Source of the DNA: Diadophis punctatus similis
Lineage: Eukaryota; Chordata; Lepidosauria; Squamata; Dipsadidae
Length of the DNA: 64,000 bases
Direction: 5' to 3'
Assembly: GCA_023053685.1 (NCBI GenBank)
Contig: JALIGW010000003.1
Location: forward strand, 143,122,008 to 143,186,007
The notes beneath the pieces are model-generated. The model did no database searches. It had not been told where the DNA came from and saw nothing but the letters and a program-made list of their open reading frames with translations. Position 1 is the stretch's first letter, and each line of letters opens with the position of its first letter. The translations under genes were made by a program, and so were the position numbers. Positions 22,821 through 38,310 of the stretch are shown piece by piece.

Positions 22821-23697
22821 AAATCCTGTTTAGCTTTTTACCTATGATTAAAATCCTCTGGGGGCTAAACTTAATAAAAAAAAATCCAAAGTCATTTGCA
22901 TTGGACTCAACTCTTGATGACTTCATAAAGATGCTGGCATAGTTTGTTGGCAACAATATAGAAGTAGTTTTTCCAACTCAATTCTTTACATTTTTTAAAA
23001 TAAATTTCCAACCATTAGCCACTGCTTTGATATTTCTTCTAGAAATCCCACCCAAATCCTCACCAGCGCTGCTGACCTTCCGAGCCTGGATAAGACTAGC
23101 CAGATACTGCCACCTGATGAGACATTTAAAGAAACACATATTAAGAAATAATAAACTATGCTGCACCTGGCATTTCACCAACTGTTACTAACAGCAGGAT
23201 TGGTGGAATGGTTTCTCATATATTTGATATACACAACACCCACAGCTGTATCTCAAGCTTCTTAATGGCAAGGAAGTGGAGTCACACAGTAGTGAAACAC
23301 TAGGAGAATATTTATTTGAATTGATATTTATCTCACATTTCCTCCAGGAGCTCAAGGAAGCTTGCATGGGATTTCCCTTAATTTTATCCTAACAATATCC
23401 TAAGAAAGCAAAGCTAGTCCATAGTAACTCAGTGCATTTCCATGGCAAAGGTTGGATTTTAACTTGATCTCCCCTATTCTAGCCCTCTCCTTATACAGTG
23501 GTTTTCTCTGCCTACCCATCCTGCCCCCCCAAAAAAAAGAAAAGAAGAAAAGAAAAGAAAAGAGAGAAGAGAAGAGAAAAGCAGGAAATGTTGAGGACTG
23601 AATCCTGCACAATCAAAATATGTGCTCTGTCATTGAGCTAATTGATATAAGAATCTTTATCCATCCTACATGGTGTGATTCTACTCCAGCTCAGTAG
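22821..23697. other. unassigned stretch with GAAAA tract
   Basis: An A-rich AAAAGAAAAG simple repeat lies at 23527-23580. Otherwise no recognisable feature. Confidence 0.4.
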
Positions 23698-23705
23698 ATC
23701 TAGGA

Positions 23706-24099
23706 CAGTGATGGCGAACCTATGGCACGGGTGCCACAGGTGGCACGCTGAGCCATTGCCCTAGCTCAGCTCCAGCGCGCATGTGCGTTCCCAACAGCTG
23801 ATTTTTGGCTTGCGCAGAAGCTCTGGGAGGGTGATTTCAGCCTCCGGAAGGCCTCTGGGGTGGCATTTTTGCACTCCCCAAGCTCAAGAAAGCCTCTGGA
23901 GCCTGGGGAGGGCGAAAAATGGGCCTACTGGGCCCACTGGAAGTTGGGAAATGGGGGAGTGGGGGGGTTGTGCACGCATGCGCAGGGGGTGGGGCAAGTG
24001 TTCAAGACTTTGAATTATGGGTGTGGGCACGCACGTGCGTGTGATAGCGCGCGCGCGCACTATTTCGGCACCTGAGGAAAAAAAGGTTCGCCATCACTG
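23706..24099. mobile_element. hAT MITE with perfect 8-bp TSD
   Basis: 394 bp. Starts CAGTGATGGCGAACCTATGG and ends AAGGTTCGCCATCACTG (inverted repeats). Flanked by identical ATCTAGGA at 23698-23705 and 24100-24107. The interior is GC-rich with CpG-containing alternating purine-pyrimidine runs (GCGCGCGCGC near 24046). No transposase. Confidence 0.92.
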
Positions 24100-24107
24100 A
24101 TCTAGGA

Positions 24108-24770
24108 GATCTACTATTTACATCTATGAGAAAATTTAAAAAATCCAGAAGTACAGCAGCATGCTGCAATATTTTTACCTATTGTCAATGTAAACTTGAC
24201 AAAATGAAAGCAAAATAAATTTAGTAGAGATTACATGATAAAATTCTTTCCTAATACTGCAAATGCAATCTTGTCCTTTTTTTTTGGTATTAGAAGGTGT
24301 GTATTGTTATCATTTTTGTATGTCCCTTCAAATCAGTGTTGAATCCTGGCAACTTCTTGGACTACACACAAACATGACATAGACACAAACACACATACAT
24401 ACTGTACATAAACACAGATTGCAAAATATAAGCATATCATTTTGAACAAAAAAAATGGCTTGATAATTTAATGCAATGGATGTTTTCTTTAACTGATAAA
24501 TTTTTAAACTAAACAGAAGAAAGCAGTTTCTTCCCCTGTGGGGCTGTTAATGTATTTTTGTCCTTAATGTGCTGGTAAACATAGTAGTGGGAGTTAATAG
24601 GTAACTCTGAGCCATCCCGTCTAGTGCTAATTATCAATACAAGGAAGGAAATAACTAATTTAAGACAGTGAATTTGTCTTGCCAAACTATATTACTTGTA
24701 GAAAAAAGATGTTTCAGACTATATACATACTACACACACACATACGTACTGTATATACTCAGAGTCACAC
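24108..24770. other. unassigned stretch
   Basis: AT-rich, with short CA-rich patches near 24.37-24.42 and 24.73 kb. No gene recognised. Confidence 0.45.
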
Positions 24771-24777
24771 ACATATA

Positions 24778-25250
24778 CAGAGGTGGGTTTCTCCTGGACC
24801 GGTTTGCTTGAACAGGTAGTGATTTGCTGGTGACATCACGATGATGTCATGGAACCAGTTTGGTGGGTGCCGGTCCGTGGGCGCCGCCATCTCTTTTTTA
24901 AAAAAAAATTTGGATTTTTTTTTGAATTTTTTTTTAATTTTTTTCTGGTTTTTTTTCCCTGCAAATGCGCAGAAGCCGAGTTTCTGGCACTGTGCATGCG
25001 GTCGCCATCTTGTTTTCAGTTTTTTTTTGGGGGGGGGTTTAAATTTTTTTTGAAAATTTTCCAGGTTTTTTTTCTTCTGCACATGCGCAGAAGCTGAGTT
25101 TCCGGCACTGTGCATGCGGTCGCCATCTTGTTTACAGCTTTTGGGGGGGGGGGATTTTTTGGGATTTTTTTGCCACTGCGCATGAGAGACACAGCCACAC
25201 GGTGCGGCAGGAAGCGAACTGGCAGCAAGGTAAGTTAGAACCCACCCCTG
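24778..25250. mobile_element. hAT-like element with internal tandem units
   Basis: Starts CAGAGGTGGGTTTCTCCTGG and ends GTAAGTTAGAACCCACCCCTG. Flanked by CATATA on both sides (24772-24777, 25251-25256). The interior holds two clear tandem units and part of a third of about 115 bp, each with TGCGCAGAAGC, GGCACTGTGCATGCGGTCGC and CCATCTTGTTT. Three inverse YY1-like motifs (GCCATCT) occur at 24885-24892, 25004-25010 and 25122-25128. T-rich and G-rich runs separate the units. A relative is at 62142-62424. Confidence 0.75.
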
Positions 25251-25257
25251 CATATAG

Positions 25258-26190
25258 AGTAGAGAATAGAGGTGGAAGGGACCTTGGAAGTCTTCTAGTC
25301 CAACCCTTTACTCAAGCAGGAAACCCTATATGATTTCAGATAGGTGGCTGTCCAGTCTTTTAAAAAACAAAAATAAAACCCTCCACTGATGAAGCACTTA
25401 CAACTTCTGAAGGCAAGCTGTTCCACTGGTTAATTGTTATCACTGTTAGGAAATTTCTCCTTAATTCCGGGTTGCTTCTCTCCTTGATTAGTTTCCATCC
25501 ATTGTTTCTTCTCTTGCCTACAGGTGCTTTGGAACATAAGTTGACCCCCCTCTTCTTTGTGGCAGCCCCTCTAATACTGGAATACTGCTATCAAAGACTA
25601 TCCCCACTCTGCTGGCCTTCCGGAAAGCCGTTAAGACATGGCTTTTCCTGCAGGCTGGGGGTAGAGCTTAATCCACTCGAGCTCACCCCCAAGTATGTAT
25701 GGTTGTTGAATGGTTGTTGGGTGATTTTAATATTGTGTCTTTTTTAACTTTTATATTGTTTTTAAGTATTATTTATAAATTGGTTATTCTTGTATTTTTT
25801 TCTGTTGTACGCCGCCCTGAGTCCTTTGGGAGTTGGGCGGCATATAAGAAAACCAAATAAATAAATAAATAAATAAATAAATCATGTCACCCCTAGTCCT
25901 TCTTTTCTCTAGACTAGCGATACCCAAATCCTGCAACAGTTCTTCATATGTTTTTGTCTCCAGGGCTTTAATCATCTTAGTTGCTCTTCTTTGCACTTTT
26001 TCCAAAGTCTCAACATCTTTTTTGTAATGTGGTGATCAAAACTGGATGTAGTATTCCAGGTGTGGTCTTACTAAGGATTCATAAAGCAGTACTAATACTT
26101 CACGTTATTTTGATTTTATGCCTCTGTTTATACAACCAAGGATTGAATTAGTTTTTTTGGCTGCTGCCACATACTTTTAGCTCATATTTA
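25258..26190 (-). mobile_element. CR1 LINE 3' fragment, interrupted
   Basis: The 3' tip begins GAGGTGGAAGGGACCTTGGA and CTAGTCCAACCC. The minus-strand coding tail resumes at 25884 with LEKRRTRGDMI and KVQRRATKMIKALETKTYEE, with more upstream LINE sequence to about 26190 (GATCAAAACTGGATGTAGTA). An AAAT-tailed retroelement splits it at 25594-25883; the join ACTGCTATCA / ATCATGTCACCCC matches the uninterrupted CR1 text at 49.3 kb. Confidence 0.8.
25594..25883 (+). mobile_element. AAAT-tailed non-LTR retroelement 3' end
   Basis: Plus-strand insertion in CR1. The beginning encodes LLAFRKAVKTWLF, a phrase like the C-terminus of L2-type LINE ORFs. The 3' part is TGTTGTACGCCGCCCTGAGT then GTTGGGCGGCATATAAG, followed by (AAAT)n. 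Related 3' ends lie at 31140-31262 and 32770-32960. Assignment to a particular LINE or SINE family is uncertain. Confidence 0.7.
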
Positions 26191-26224
26191 AGTGATATGT
26201 ACTGATATATACACATATGTGGAC

Positions 26225-27846
26225 ATACACAAATCCAGGAAAAGCACCAAGTCCAGACAAGATAACTCCTTCTTGCTTAAAAGCTTGTGCTGACCAACTG
26301 GCCCCCATCTGCACCTGAATCTTTAATAAATCACTAGAGATGTGCTATGTTCCTTCTTGCTTCAAATGTTCTACTATTATTCCAGTGCCGAAGAAACCCT
26401 CAATCAAGGAACTGAACGACTTCAGACCAGTTGCTCTAACATCTGTAGTTATGAAAATCTTTGAAAGGCTACTGCTGGCCCACCTGAAAACCATCACGGA
26501 TCTGCTGTTAGACCCCTTGCAATTTGCCTACCGAGCAAATAGATCAACAGATGATGCTGTTAATATGACTCTGCACTACATCCCATAACATCTTGAATCT
26601 CCAAAGACCTATGCAAGGGTCCTCTTTATAGACTTCAGCTCAGCATTCAATACCATCATTCCAGATATTCTTCTAACTAAACTAAATCAGCTAGCTGTAC
26701 CTAACAAACAGGAAGCAGCAGGTGAAGCTAAGCAGAATCACATCAGATACCTGTACAATTAGCACAGGAGCTCCCCAGGGCCGTGTGCTCTCTCCACTTC
26801 TCTTCTCTCTATACACCAATGACTGCATCTCAGAAGATCCCTATGTTACAGTACTGAAATTTGCAGATGATACAACAGTGATTGGTCTCATTCGAGACAA
26901 TGACAAATCTGCATACAGACATGAGGTTGAACAACTAGCCTTGTGGTGCAACCGGAACAATCTTGAACTAAACACACTCAAAACCATAGAAATGGTGGTA
27001 GATTTTAGGAGAAACCCTCCTAAACTACCACCTCTTATAATACTAGTCAACACAGTATCAACAGTAGAGACCTTCAAGTTTCTAGGTTCTATCATATCTC
27101 AAGACTTAAAATGGACACCTAACATCAAAAACGTCATCAGAAAAGCACAACAAAGAATGTTCTTTCTGCGCCAATTCAGGAAGCTCAAACTGCCCAATGA
27201 ACTGCTGATTCAGTTCTACAGAGGAATTATTGAGTCTGTCATCTGCACCTCTATAACTGTCTGGTTTGGCTCCGCACCAAAACAAGACAGACACAGATTT
27301 CAACGGATAATTAGAACTGCAGAAAAAACAATTGCTACCAACCTGCTTTCCATTGAGGACCTGTATACTGCACTAGTCAAAAAGAGGGCTGTTAAAATAT
27401 CTACAGACCCATCACATCCTGGACGTAAATTGTTTCAACTTCTACCCTCAAAACGATGCTATAGGGCACTGCACACCAGAACAACTAGACACAAGGACAG
27501 TTTTCCCCCAAATGCCATCACTCTGCTAAACAACTAATTCCCACAACACTGTCAAACTATTTACTAAGACTGTATTACTATTATTCTTCTCATCCTTCCT
27601 ATTACCTATCTCCTCCCACTTACTGTATGACTATAACCTTGTTGCTTGTATCTCTATGATTTATATTGTTTTATTTGTTTCCTAGTATGATTTGATTGCT
27701 TATTTAGTAACCTATGACTATCACTAAGTGTTGTATCTTATGATTCTTGATGAATTTTTTTTGTTCTTTTCTTTTTATGTACACTGAGAGGATATGCACC
27801 AAAGACAAATTCCTTGTGTGTCCAATCACACTTGGCCAATAAACCC
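26225..27846 (+). mobile_element. L2/Rex1-type LINE, degenerate RT region and 3' end
   Basis: Plus-strand LINE with readable reverse transcriptase motifs: PSPDKITPSCLKAC (about 26250), [33 protein letters not shown], motif [12 protein letters not shown], motif B STGAPQGRVLSPLLFSLYTND (26772 on), motif C FADDTTVIG (26862 on), FKFLGSIISQDLKWTPN, and the C-terminal RTAEKTI...SHPGRKLFQLLPS and TRHKDSFPPNAITLLNN (ends 27537). It is dead: stops at 26323 region and 26586-26588, and a deletion with frame change near 26697-26715 that removes the stretch between motifs A and B. The 3' end TTGGCCAATAAA runs into (CTTCT)n. A second, minus-strand copy is at about 52291-52824. Confidence 0.85.
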
Positions 27847-27936
27847 TTCTCTTCTCTTCTCTTCTCTTCTCTTCTCTTCTCTTCTCTTCTCTTCTCTTCT
27901 CTTCTCTTCTCTTCTCTTCTCTTCTCTTCTCTTCTC
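27847..27936 (+). repeat. (CTTCT)n pentamer microsatellite
   Basis: About eighteen CTTCT units directly after the LINE 3' end. Likely seeded by the LINE tail, because the second copy at 52.3 kb has a different pentamer (ATTCT) in the same place. Confidence 0.95.
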
Positions 27937-28270
27937 TATGATGTACTGCTTTACTTTTCTGCTTTTTTAAAGGATGCTAAAATTAGCAGGTGTGAACAAT
28001 GGTAAATCTTCCTATTAAGTTTGTGGCAGAGAAAACATGAAGCCTTCTGCTTGAAGAATGATGACTGAAGCACCATTTAAAAGTTAGAATAGATTAAGTG
28101 GGTTGATTTGCTGAGTAGACCATTCTTAGGATTTCTTAAACTAAGGCTGTGCATATTTGAGAAATGTATTCTTTTCCATGACAACATACCTGAATGAATT
28201 TTTAAAGCTGTTTGAGGTGATTGTCCTTACTGTTTCTTGTTATAATAAACTCCTAAGTTGAAGTATGTAT
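27937..28270. other. unassigned stretch
   Basis: No recognisable feature. Confidence 0.4.
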
Positions 28271-29168
28271 TACTAGCTGATACCCGTGCTTCGCTACAAA
28301 ACTATGTGATGGGGCTTGATAAATTGACACTTAAAGCTTGAAAATTAATGAGTAGTTAAAAAAGGGACTGTATTATTCCGTTAAAGATGGTAAGCTAAAT
28401 TTCTGTTACAGATGAAGACATTATTTGCATAGCATAGACTTTCAATTCATCCCTCAGATGAATTGCTCAGGACTTCCCTGTAGACAACATTCCTGGTTTT
28501 GCTGTCTGGCTGGAGGTGAACTGACTCTGGAGCATGCCACATAGAACTAGCCATGGGAGAAACAGGCAGCTTCCCTTACTTGTGTTTTCCTAATCACATC
28601 TGCAAATCTTTTCCTGCATTTTTTGCCTCTTTTCCCTTTAGCTGGTGTTACAGTAGAAGGAACAGATTCGTCTGAACTGAGGAGGAAAATAAGGGGAAAA
28701 ATCTGTCTCTGCCTACCAGCATCCATTGGTATTCACCTGGCTAGCATCCTGTTAGAGTGTGAGAGAGTTGAGGGGTGTTTGGAAACTCAAACAGTATTTG
28801 CTGTGTGAGCAAGAAGGAGACAGGAAGGAGTCTGTGCGTGGCTTAGCTCAACTGTTCTGTAGTAAAGCTGCTTGCTGCTGTGAAAGCAAAAGCAAAAGCG
28901 AAACTGAAACTTCTCTGCTTGTGTTTTGCATTTGGATCAGATTTCTTTTCAGGTGGGGAGGAGGGAGTAGAACTCCTTAGCATCAGAGCTTGTTAATAAT
29001 AATATAAGAAATACTCATGCTCCAATGGTCATTTTGAAAAATCCTTTCTTACTGAGCACCTAGAAACCAAGAGGAACATACGTGGCAAATTTCAAGTTTG
29101 TAGGCTTTACGGTTCTGGAGATTTCATAATTAATGTGTGAGTGGTTTTCGCTTATATATATATAGATG
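28271..29168. repeat. interspersed repeat with GCTGATACCCGTGCTTCGCTAC start
   Basis: Begins CTAGCTGATACCCGTGCTTC and ends with GGCTTTACGGTTCTGGAGAT, AATTAATGTGTGAGTGG and a TATATATATAGA tail. Both ends resemble a repeat common in reptile genomes, but I cannot assign the class. The middle (28.44-28.99 kb) carries two short ORFs without known domains. Boundaries are approximate. Confidence 0.45.
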
Positions 29169-31135
29169 TGAAATAGTTGTTTTTATGTCTTCTGAATCGT
29201 CAAATAATTAATTTCATTGTGTTGGTCCTGGAAATTTCAAAAGATGGGATAAACTTTTCCATATCTACTTTAATAGCATCCATAATTTTATTTCACTTTG
29301 TGGTATATCATCCTTGTCTTGCATATCATATATATTGTAATCATTTCTGATAGAGGGATCCATCCAGGTTCTTGATCATCTTGTTTATCTCAGTACCTTC
29401 TACAGATCTTTGATTTATGATCTGGTGATCAGAACCCAACATAATATTTAAAGTATATTTGCACTATACATTTATATAAATTTCTGCCATTAAATTTTTT
29501 TTAATTGCCTCTTTTTTCCAGCAACTTTACATTAGGATCAGTATTGTTGCTATCGATTCACTTCCCAGGTGTTTACATTTCATTATTTCATATGTGAAAC
29601 CAAGGATATACCTCCACTAATAATCTCCTGTTTGCTCTTAAAAGGCAGTGAGAACAGCAAGTAATTGTTCTGTTTTGTTTTGTTCTATTCTGTCACATCT
29701 CTATAGATCTGTTGCACTATCTCTATTGTATCATAAAGCATTTCATAGCTTTATCAGGAAATAAAAAGGCTATGACTGGGAAGCATCAGATACTGAAACA
29801 ATATCTGGAACTCACACCATGAATTTTGGATAGGTAAAGATATTAGTTTGCAAAGCCCTTGCGATATATGGACGGTAGTATTTTTATACTCTGCCAAATG
29901 CAAGCCAGACTGGAGAGTGAGCATGCATATACTTTGATGTGTCCGAATCAATTGCCTCCTGGTTCTTGGTTTAGCAATTATAGGCAACACTGAGACAGGA
30001 CTCTTTCTCCACTCTTGGTTTTCCTCTGTTGGAGCGGGAGGAATGAGTGTTGTGTTGAAGTTATAATTATGACAGGCTTTCAAATAGAAATGACAGTTGG
30101 CCTATAAATATGTTATTACAGTTCATTGTAGCATTACTCATCAAATATTGACCATAATTAAAAAGTCATTTTTATTTGTTTTGGAAAGGATAAATATTTC
30201 ATCACTTTTTGATGCGACACACTCATCAGTAAGAATATTTCAGTCAAAATAACCAAATCATATTCCAGTTACAGAGCCCCCTTCCTAGTTGTATAATGCA
30301 ATACAAAGGACAAAGCCAACACACTCGAAAGGAGAGACCAATGCTGTCGCTTTGCATTTCCCTTGCTTCCAGTTGCTTCAGAACAAGACTAATTCTGAAG
30401 ATTTGCGGGGTGGGGGAGATGGATTTTGCCACTGTGAACCAAAAGGTTGAAGATCAGCTTTGGTGGAATGGTCACCTATGTCCTGGACTTGAAAACTGCA
30501 TTGGAGAGGCCACTCTCCTGATAAAATTATTACCGGGACTAGCTTATAGCTTCAAAATGCCTTTTACAAAGTACATCTTTTTGGCCTGCTCTCCTACCTC
30601 AGAATATCCCTAAGAATTCATTTGCCATTGACAATAAACCTTCACTAAGCAATGGTTGATTTTACTAAGCAACGGTTGATTTTTCCAACAAAGAAGAAAA
30701 GAATAACACATTACTCTTCCTCACCAGCAGAGTAAATGATGGCAAATTAGAAACATGAGTCTTTCAAAAATGACACACACTAACGAATACACTACATTAC
30801 CAAAATAACAACCCAAACTTCCCATAAAAAGAGCTGTGTAAGAACATTATTCAGATGAGCACAAATGCACTGTGGTAACCCAGAACACCAGGAAAAAAAA
30901 AGAAACAGACAATCTCTACAACTTCTTCCAACAAACTATACTTCTATGGAATTTTATCAAAAAGTACACCACTCAATCTACCATAGCACAACTAACACAA
31001 ACTATGAAAAAGGATAATACTATCATATATCAAAAACATCTCAGAAACAACCAAAAGACTATTACAACCACAGGGCATCGCCATAGTACACAAACTGACT
31101 AATAGTCTCCACATCTTAAGCAAACCAAAAGAACC
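29169..31135. other. mostly unassigned; possible Penelope-like upstream part
   Basis: No host gene recognised. ORFs of 105-109 codons at 29754-30083 and 30296-30613 have no identifiable domain. The plus-strand ORF at 30872-31102 (rich in N, T and K) just precedes the Penelope-like fragment and might be a decayed part of it. Confidence 0.35.
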
Positions 31136-31139
31136 AAAA

Positions 31140-31262
31140 GTTAACTCTTTTTAACTTTTAAAACTGTTTTTAAATTAAGTTTATTGTTTAGTGTTCTCTT
31201 AAAATGTTGTACGCCGCCTTGAGTCCTTAGGGAGTAGGGCGGCATAGAAGAACCTAATAATA
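31140..31262 (+). mobile_element. AAT-tailed retroelement 3' end
   Basis: TTGTACGCCGCCTTGAGTCC and GTAGGGCGGCATAGAAG followed by AATAAT, matching the 3' ends at 25594-25883 and 32770-32960. Probably inserted in or next to the Penelope-like fragment. Confidence 0.65.
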
Positions 31263-31264
31263 AA

Positions 31265-31780
31265 TAATAAAGAAGAAACATGAGAAGTCATCTATATCAC
31301 ATACCATAGGGACTATAACATGTAGGACAGACAAACAGAAGAAGCAGAATATATCCATGATACTAAGTATCCATGATACTAAGAAGCAGTCGTTAGTATT
31401 CTGAGGATGAAAACTCCTTAATCCCACAACACACGGACAGACTCAATCACAGTTTCAACTGGGAAACTGGTAGCATCCTAGACCAAGCCAAATATAAAAA
31501 ATGCTAGGGAATTCCTGGAAGCGTGTATTCATATATATCAGTCATCAATAAACACACAGAGATAAACCATATTTGCAGACCATTAGACAAAGACAATGAC
31601 AAAGTTAAGAAGGAAACAAAAAGACCAGAGCACATCTTCTCCAGTAGCCAACATTAAGATAGGCAGGGATTAATACAGACAATCAGGCAGAAAACAATAT
31701 CCTAATGAAGGAGCTACCAAAGAAAAAGTCACACCACCAACCACCCTGGCAGGGAAAAGTACTGTACATAAACAGGGAGA
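31265..31780 (+). mobile_element. Penelope-like retroelement fragment (GIY-YIG endonuclease remnant)
   Basis: Decayed coding remnant in broken frames: HVGQTNRRS (compare the YIGQTGRS-type motif of Penelope GIY-YIG endonucleases), then DRLNHSFNWETGSILDQAKYK and FLEAC. The following untranslated part (31614-31730) matches 3150-3260, tying the fold-back unit at 2.5-3.5 kb to this class. Many stops, so it is a pseudogene. Confidence 0.6.
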
Positions 31781-31799
31781 AAGTCTGTGTTATTATGGA

Positions 31800-32060
31800 A
31801 GTCCGGTTCCCCCACCATAGGGTCTCCTCCTAGCATGGAGTCCTTTTTCCTCTACCTGTCCTAACTGAAAGCCCTATCAATTGTGGAGCTAAACGGAAAA
31901 CCCGCCCCTTGCCATTGAGTCTCCTCCTGGTGTGCTGTGCTTTCCCCCCTCCCAACCGGAAGCGCCTCTCAAAATTGTGGCGCCATCCGGCAACAGGGAG
32001 CCGTAGCAGAGGGATAAAAGAGCCACATGCGGCTCCAGAGCCACGGGTTGCTGATCCCTG
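31800..32060. mobile_element. hAT-like element, one end only
   Basis: Right end ...GCCACGGGTTGCTGATCCCTG; its reverse complement CAGGGATCAGCAACCCGTGG is a typical hAT terminus, and AGAGCCACATGCGGCTCCAG lies just inside. No matching left end is visible, so it is truncated. Confidence 0.6.
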
Positions 32061-32061
32061 A

Positions 32062-32365
32062 CCTATTGGATCCTCCCCAAGGCTGATGTTATTGTTTGAT
32101 AGAGTTAAAGGTATTGTTGCAGGTTATAAAGATGCTTTTTGCAATTAACTGATGGTGATTTTTGTCAGTGCCAATGGTATTCTAGAGGTTTTGAGATTGC
32201 CCCCAAGGATCCTATAAGTATTGGTACTATTTTTGCTTTCTTTTGGCACAGTCGTTCTAGTTTTATTTACACAACTTTGTATTTTGTGATGTCCCCCAGT
32301 TTTTTCTCTTTTATTCTGCTGTTTTCAGGTACTGCAATGTCCATTATCCAAACTGGTTAGCTCTT
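32062..32365 (-). mobile_element. R4-type LINE 3' fragment
   Basis: Closely parallels 47.94-48.26 kb in the same orientation: GTATTGTTGCAGGTTATAAA, CTTTTTGCAATTAACTGATG, TTGGTACTATTTTTGCTTTC, TTTGTATTTTGTGATGTCCC. It covers the endonuclease end and 3' region. Non-coding. Confidence 0.7.
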
Positions 32366-32769
32366 TGAAGAATGGAGACTTCTCCCCCAACACTTCCTGT
32401 AATATGAGAACACTTGTCCCCTGCATACATTTTGGAAAACATAAGTAAAATTCCTGCCTGTATCTATCAACACCCTTGAATTTTTTTCAAGTGACAGATT
32501 GGTTCCATCTGGACTTATCTTGACTAGTGTTCATTCTGTTCATGGATGCCCTGCAAATGAATTTTTCAAATTTTCAGCAGAATCAACAGTGGGATTAAAA
32601 TATGAACCATACTTTAGGTTTAGGTTTAGACTTCGGAATGGGTTGGCCAATTAAAGAAAATATATTTGCTTATAATATAAATGTGTAGACTCGCTAAAAT
32701 GAAAATCATTTCCTTTGACAGAAAATACTCATAATATTGTGTACTGTCACAGTTTTCTTTTGCTCAGTG

Positions 32770-32965
32770 CATTTAATTTTTGCAAATTGATAACTATTTT
32801 TCTTTAACCTTCTTAACATATTATATTATACGTTTTAATTGTTTTAATTGTTTTAATGTTTAATGATGTTTTTAATATTTATTATGTTGTTAAGCTGCCC
32901 AGAGTCCTTTGGAGTTGGGCGGCATATAAATTTAATAAATGTAATAAATTAATTTAAATTAATTT
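32770..32965 (+). mobile_element. AAT-tailed retroelement 3' end
   Basis: Contains TTAAGCTGCCCAGAGTCC and GTTGGGCGGCATATAAATTT, the same 3' signature as 25.8 and 31.2 kb, followed by a long (AAT)n. Confidence 0.65.
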
Positions 32966-32969
32966 AAAT

Positions 32970-37437
<4,468 letters not shown>

Positions 37438-37860
37438 AGGTAGTCTTTGATTTACGATTGGCTTAGCCACCGTTCTAAGTTACAACATAGACGGGGGGTA
37501 CTTACAATCTAGGTTCAAAGTTCTGACAGAACTCCAGGCTGCACCTATAGCTTATAGAACTTATAGCTGCTTGCTATATCAGATGGTCATGTGATTGTGT
37601 TTTACTACATTTTGCTGAAAACTGGAATTTACTTCCAATTTTTGGCAAAACCGCACCAATCACAAATGTAATGACTGTGGTGGCTGCTAAACAATCACAG
37701 TTGCCTCTTTACAGCTGCTATGTTTGCTTAATGACTGTTACAACAAAGGTTGTAAGATAGGATTTGTCACATGACTAACCCATTTTATGACTGTCACAGC
37801 TTACAACCACAATGGACAGACTCCAATACAGTTGTAAATCTGTACGTATAATCGTATAAT
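37438..37860. repeat. decayed interspersed repeat (GATTTACGATTGG-type)
   Basis: Starts AGGTAGTCTTTGATTTACGA and contains TTACAACATAGAC, GTTTGCTTAATGACTGTTAC and GATTTGTCACATGAC, ending near CAGTTGTAAATCTGTACG. Same kind as 2158-2548. Class not determined. Confidence 0.5.
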
Positions 37861-38074
37861 CGTTAGGTTAGTCATTGAAAGGGTCATACTGACGTGAAGG
37901 CCTTGGACTAAAAATGCATTTCAAATTAGTTCAAATTAATATTTGATATTGGTATAAATGAGGGGTTAATAGGATAATATATATCCTGAATTGTCTATCA
38001 TGTGTTTTGACTAAGTATGAATCAGTTGAATAAGTTATTGTCAACTCTTAATTAGCTTTTGAGTAAATTCAAAT

Positions 38075-38310
38075 AGCAATACACTTAGACTTATATACCA
38101 CTTCACAGTGATTTACAGCCCTCTCTAAGCGTTTTACAGAATCAGCCTATTGCCCCCAACAATTTGGGTCAATTTACCGACTTCAGAAGGATGGAAGGCT
38201 GAATCAACCTTGAGCCTGGTGAGATTCGATCTGCCAAATTGCAGGCAGCCGGCAGTCAGCAGAAGTAGCCTGCAGTACTGCACTCTAACCACTGCGCCAC
38301 CGTGGCTCTT
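38075..38310 (-). mobile_element. tRNA-derived SINE (snake type)
   Basis: Full-length looking. On the minus strand it starts AAGAGCCACGGTGGCGCAGTG, with box B-like AGATCGAATCTCACC, body CTCAAGGTTGATTCAGCC, and CTGTAAAACGCTTAGAGAG near the end, then TATATAAGTCTAAGTG. Confidence 0.85.

Noticed and set aside
24765..25253. 162-codon minus-strand ORF rich in K and P
   Set aside because: Falls entirely within a hAT-like non-autonomous element and reflects its T/G-rich runs and tandem units.
30296..30613. Possible host exon, 105 codons
   Set aside because: No known domain, no convincing splice-site pair and no neighbouring exon; indistinguishable from a random ORF.
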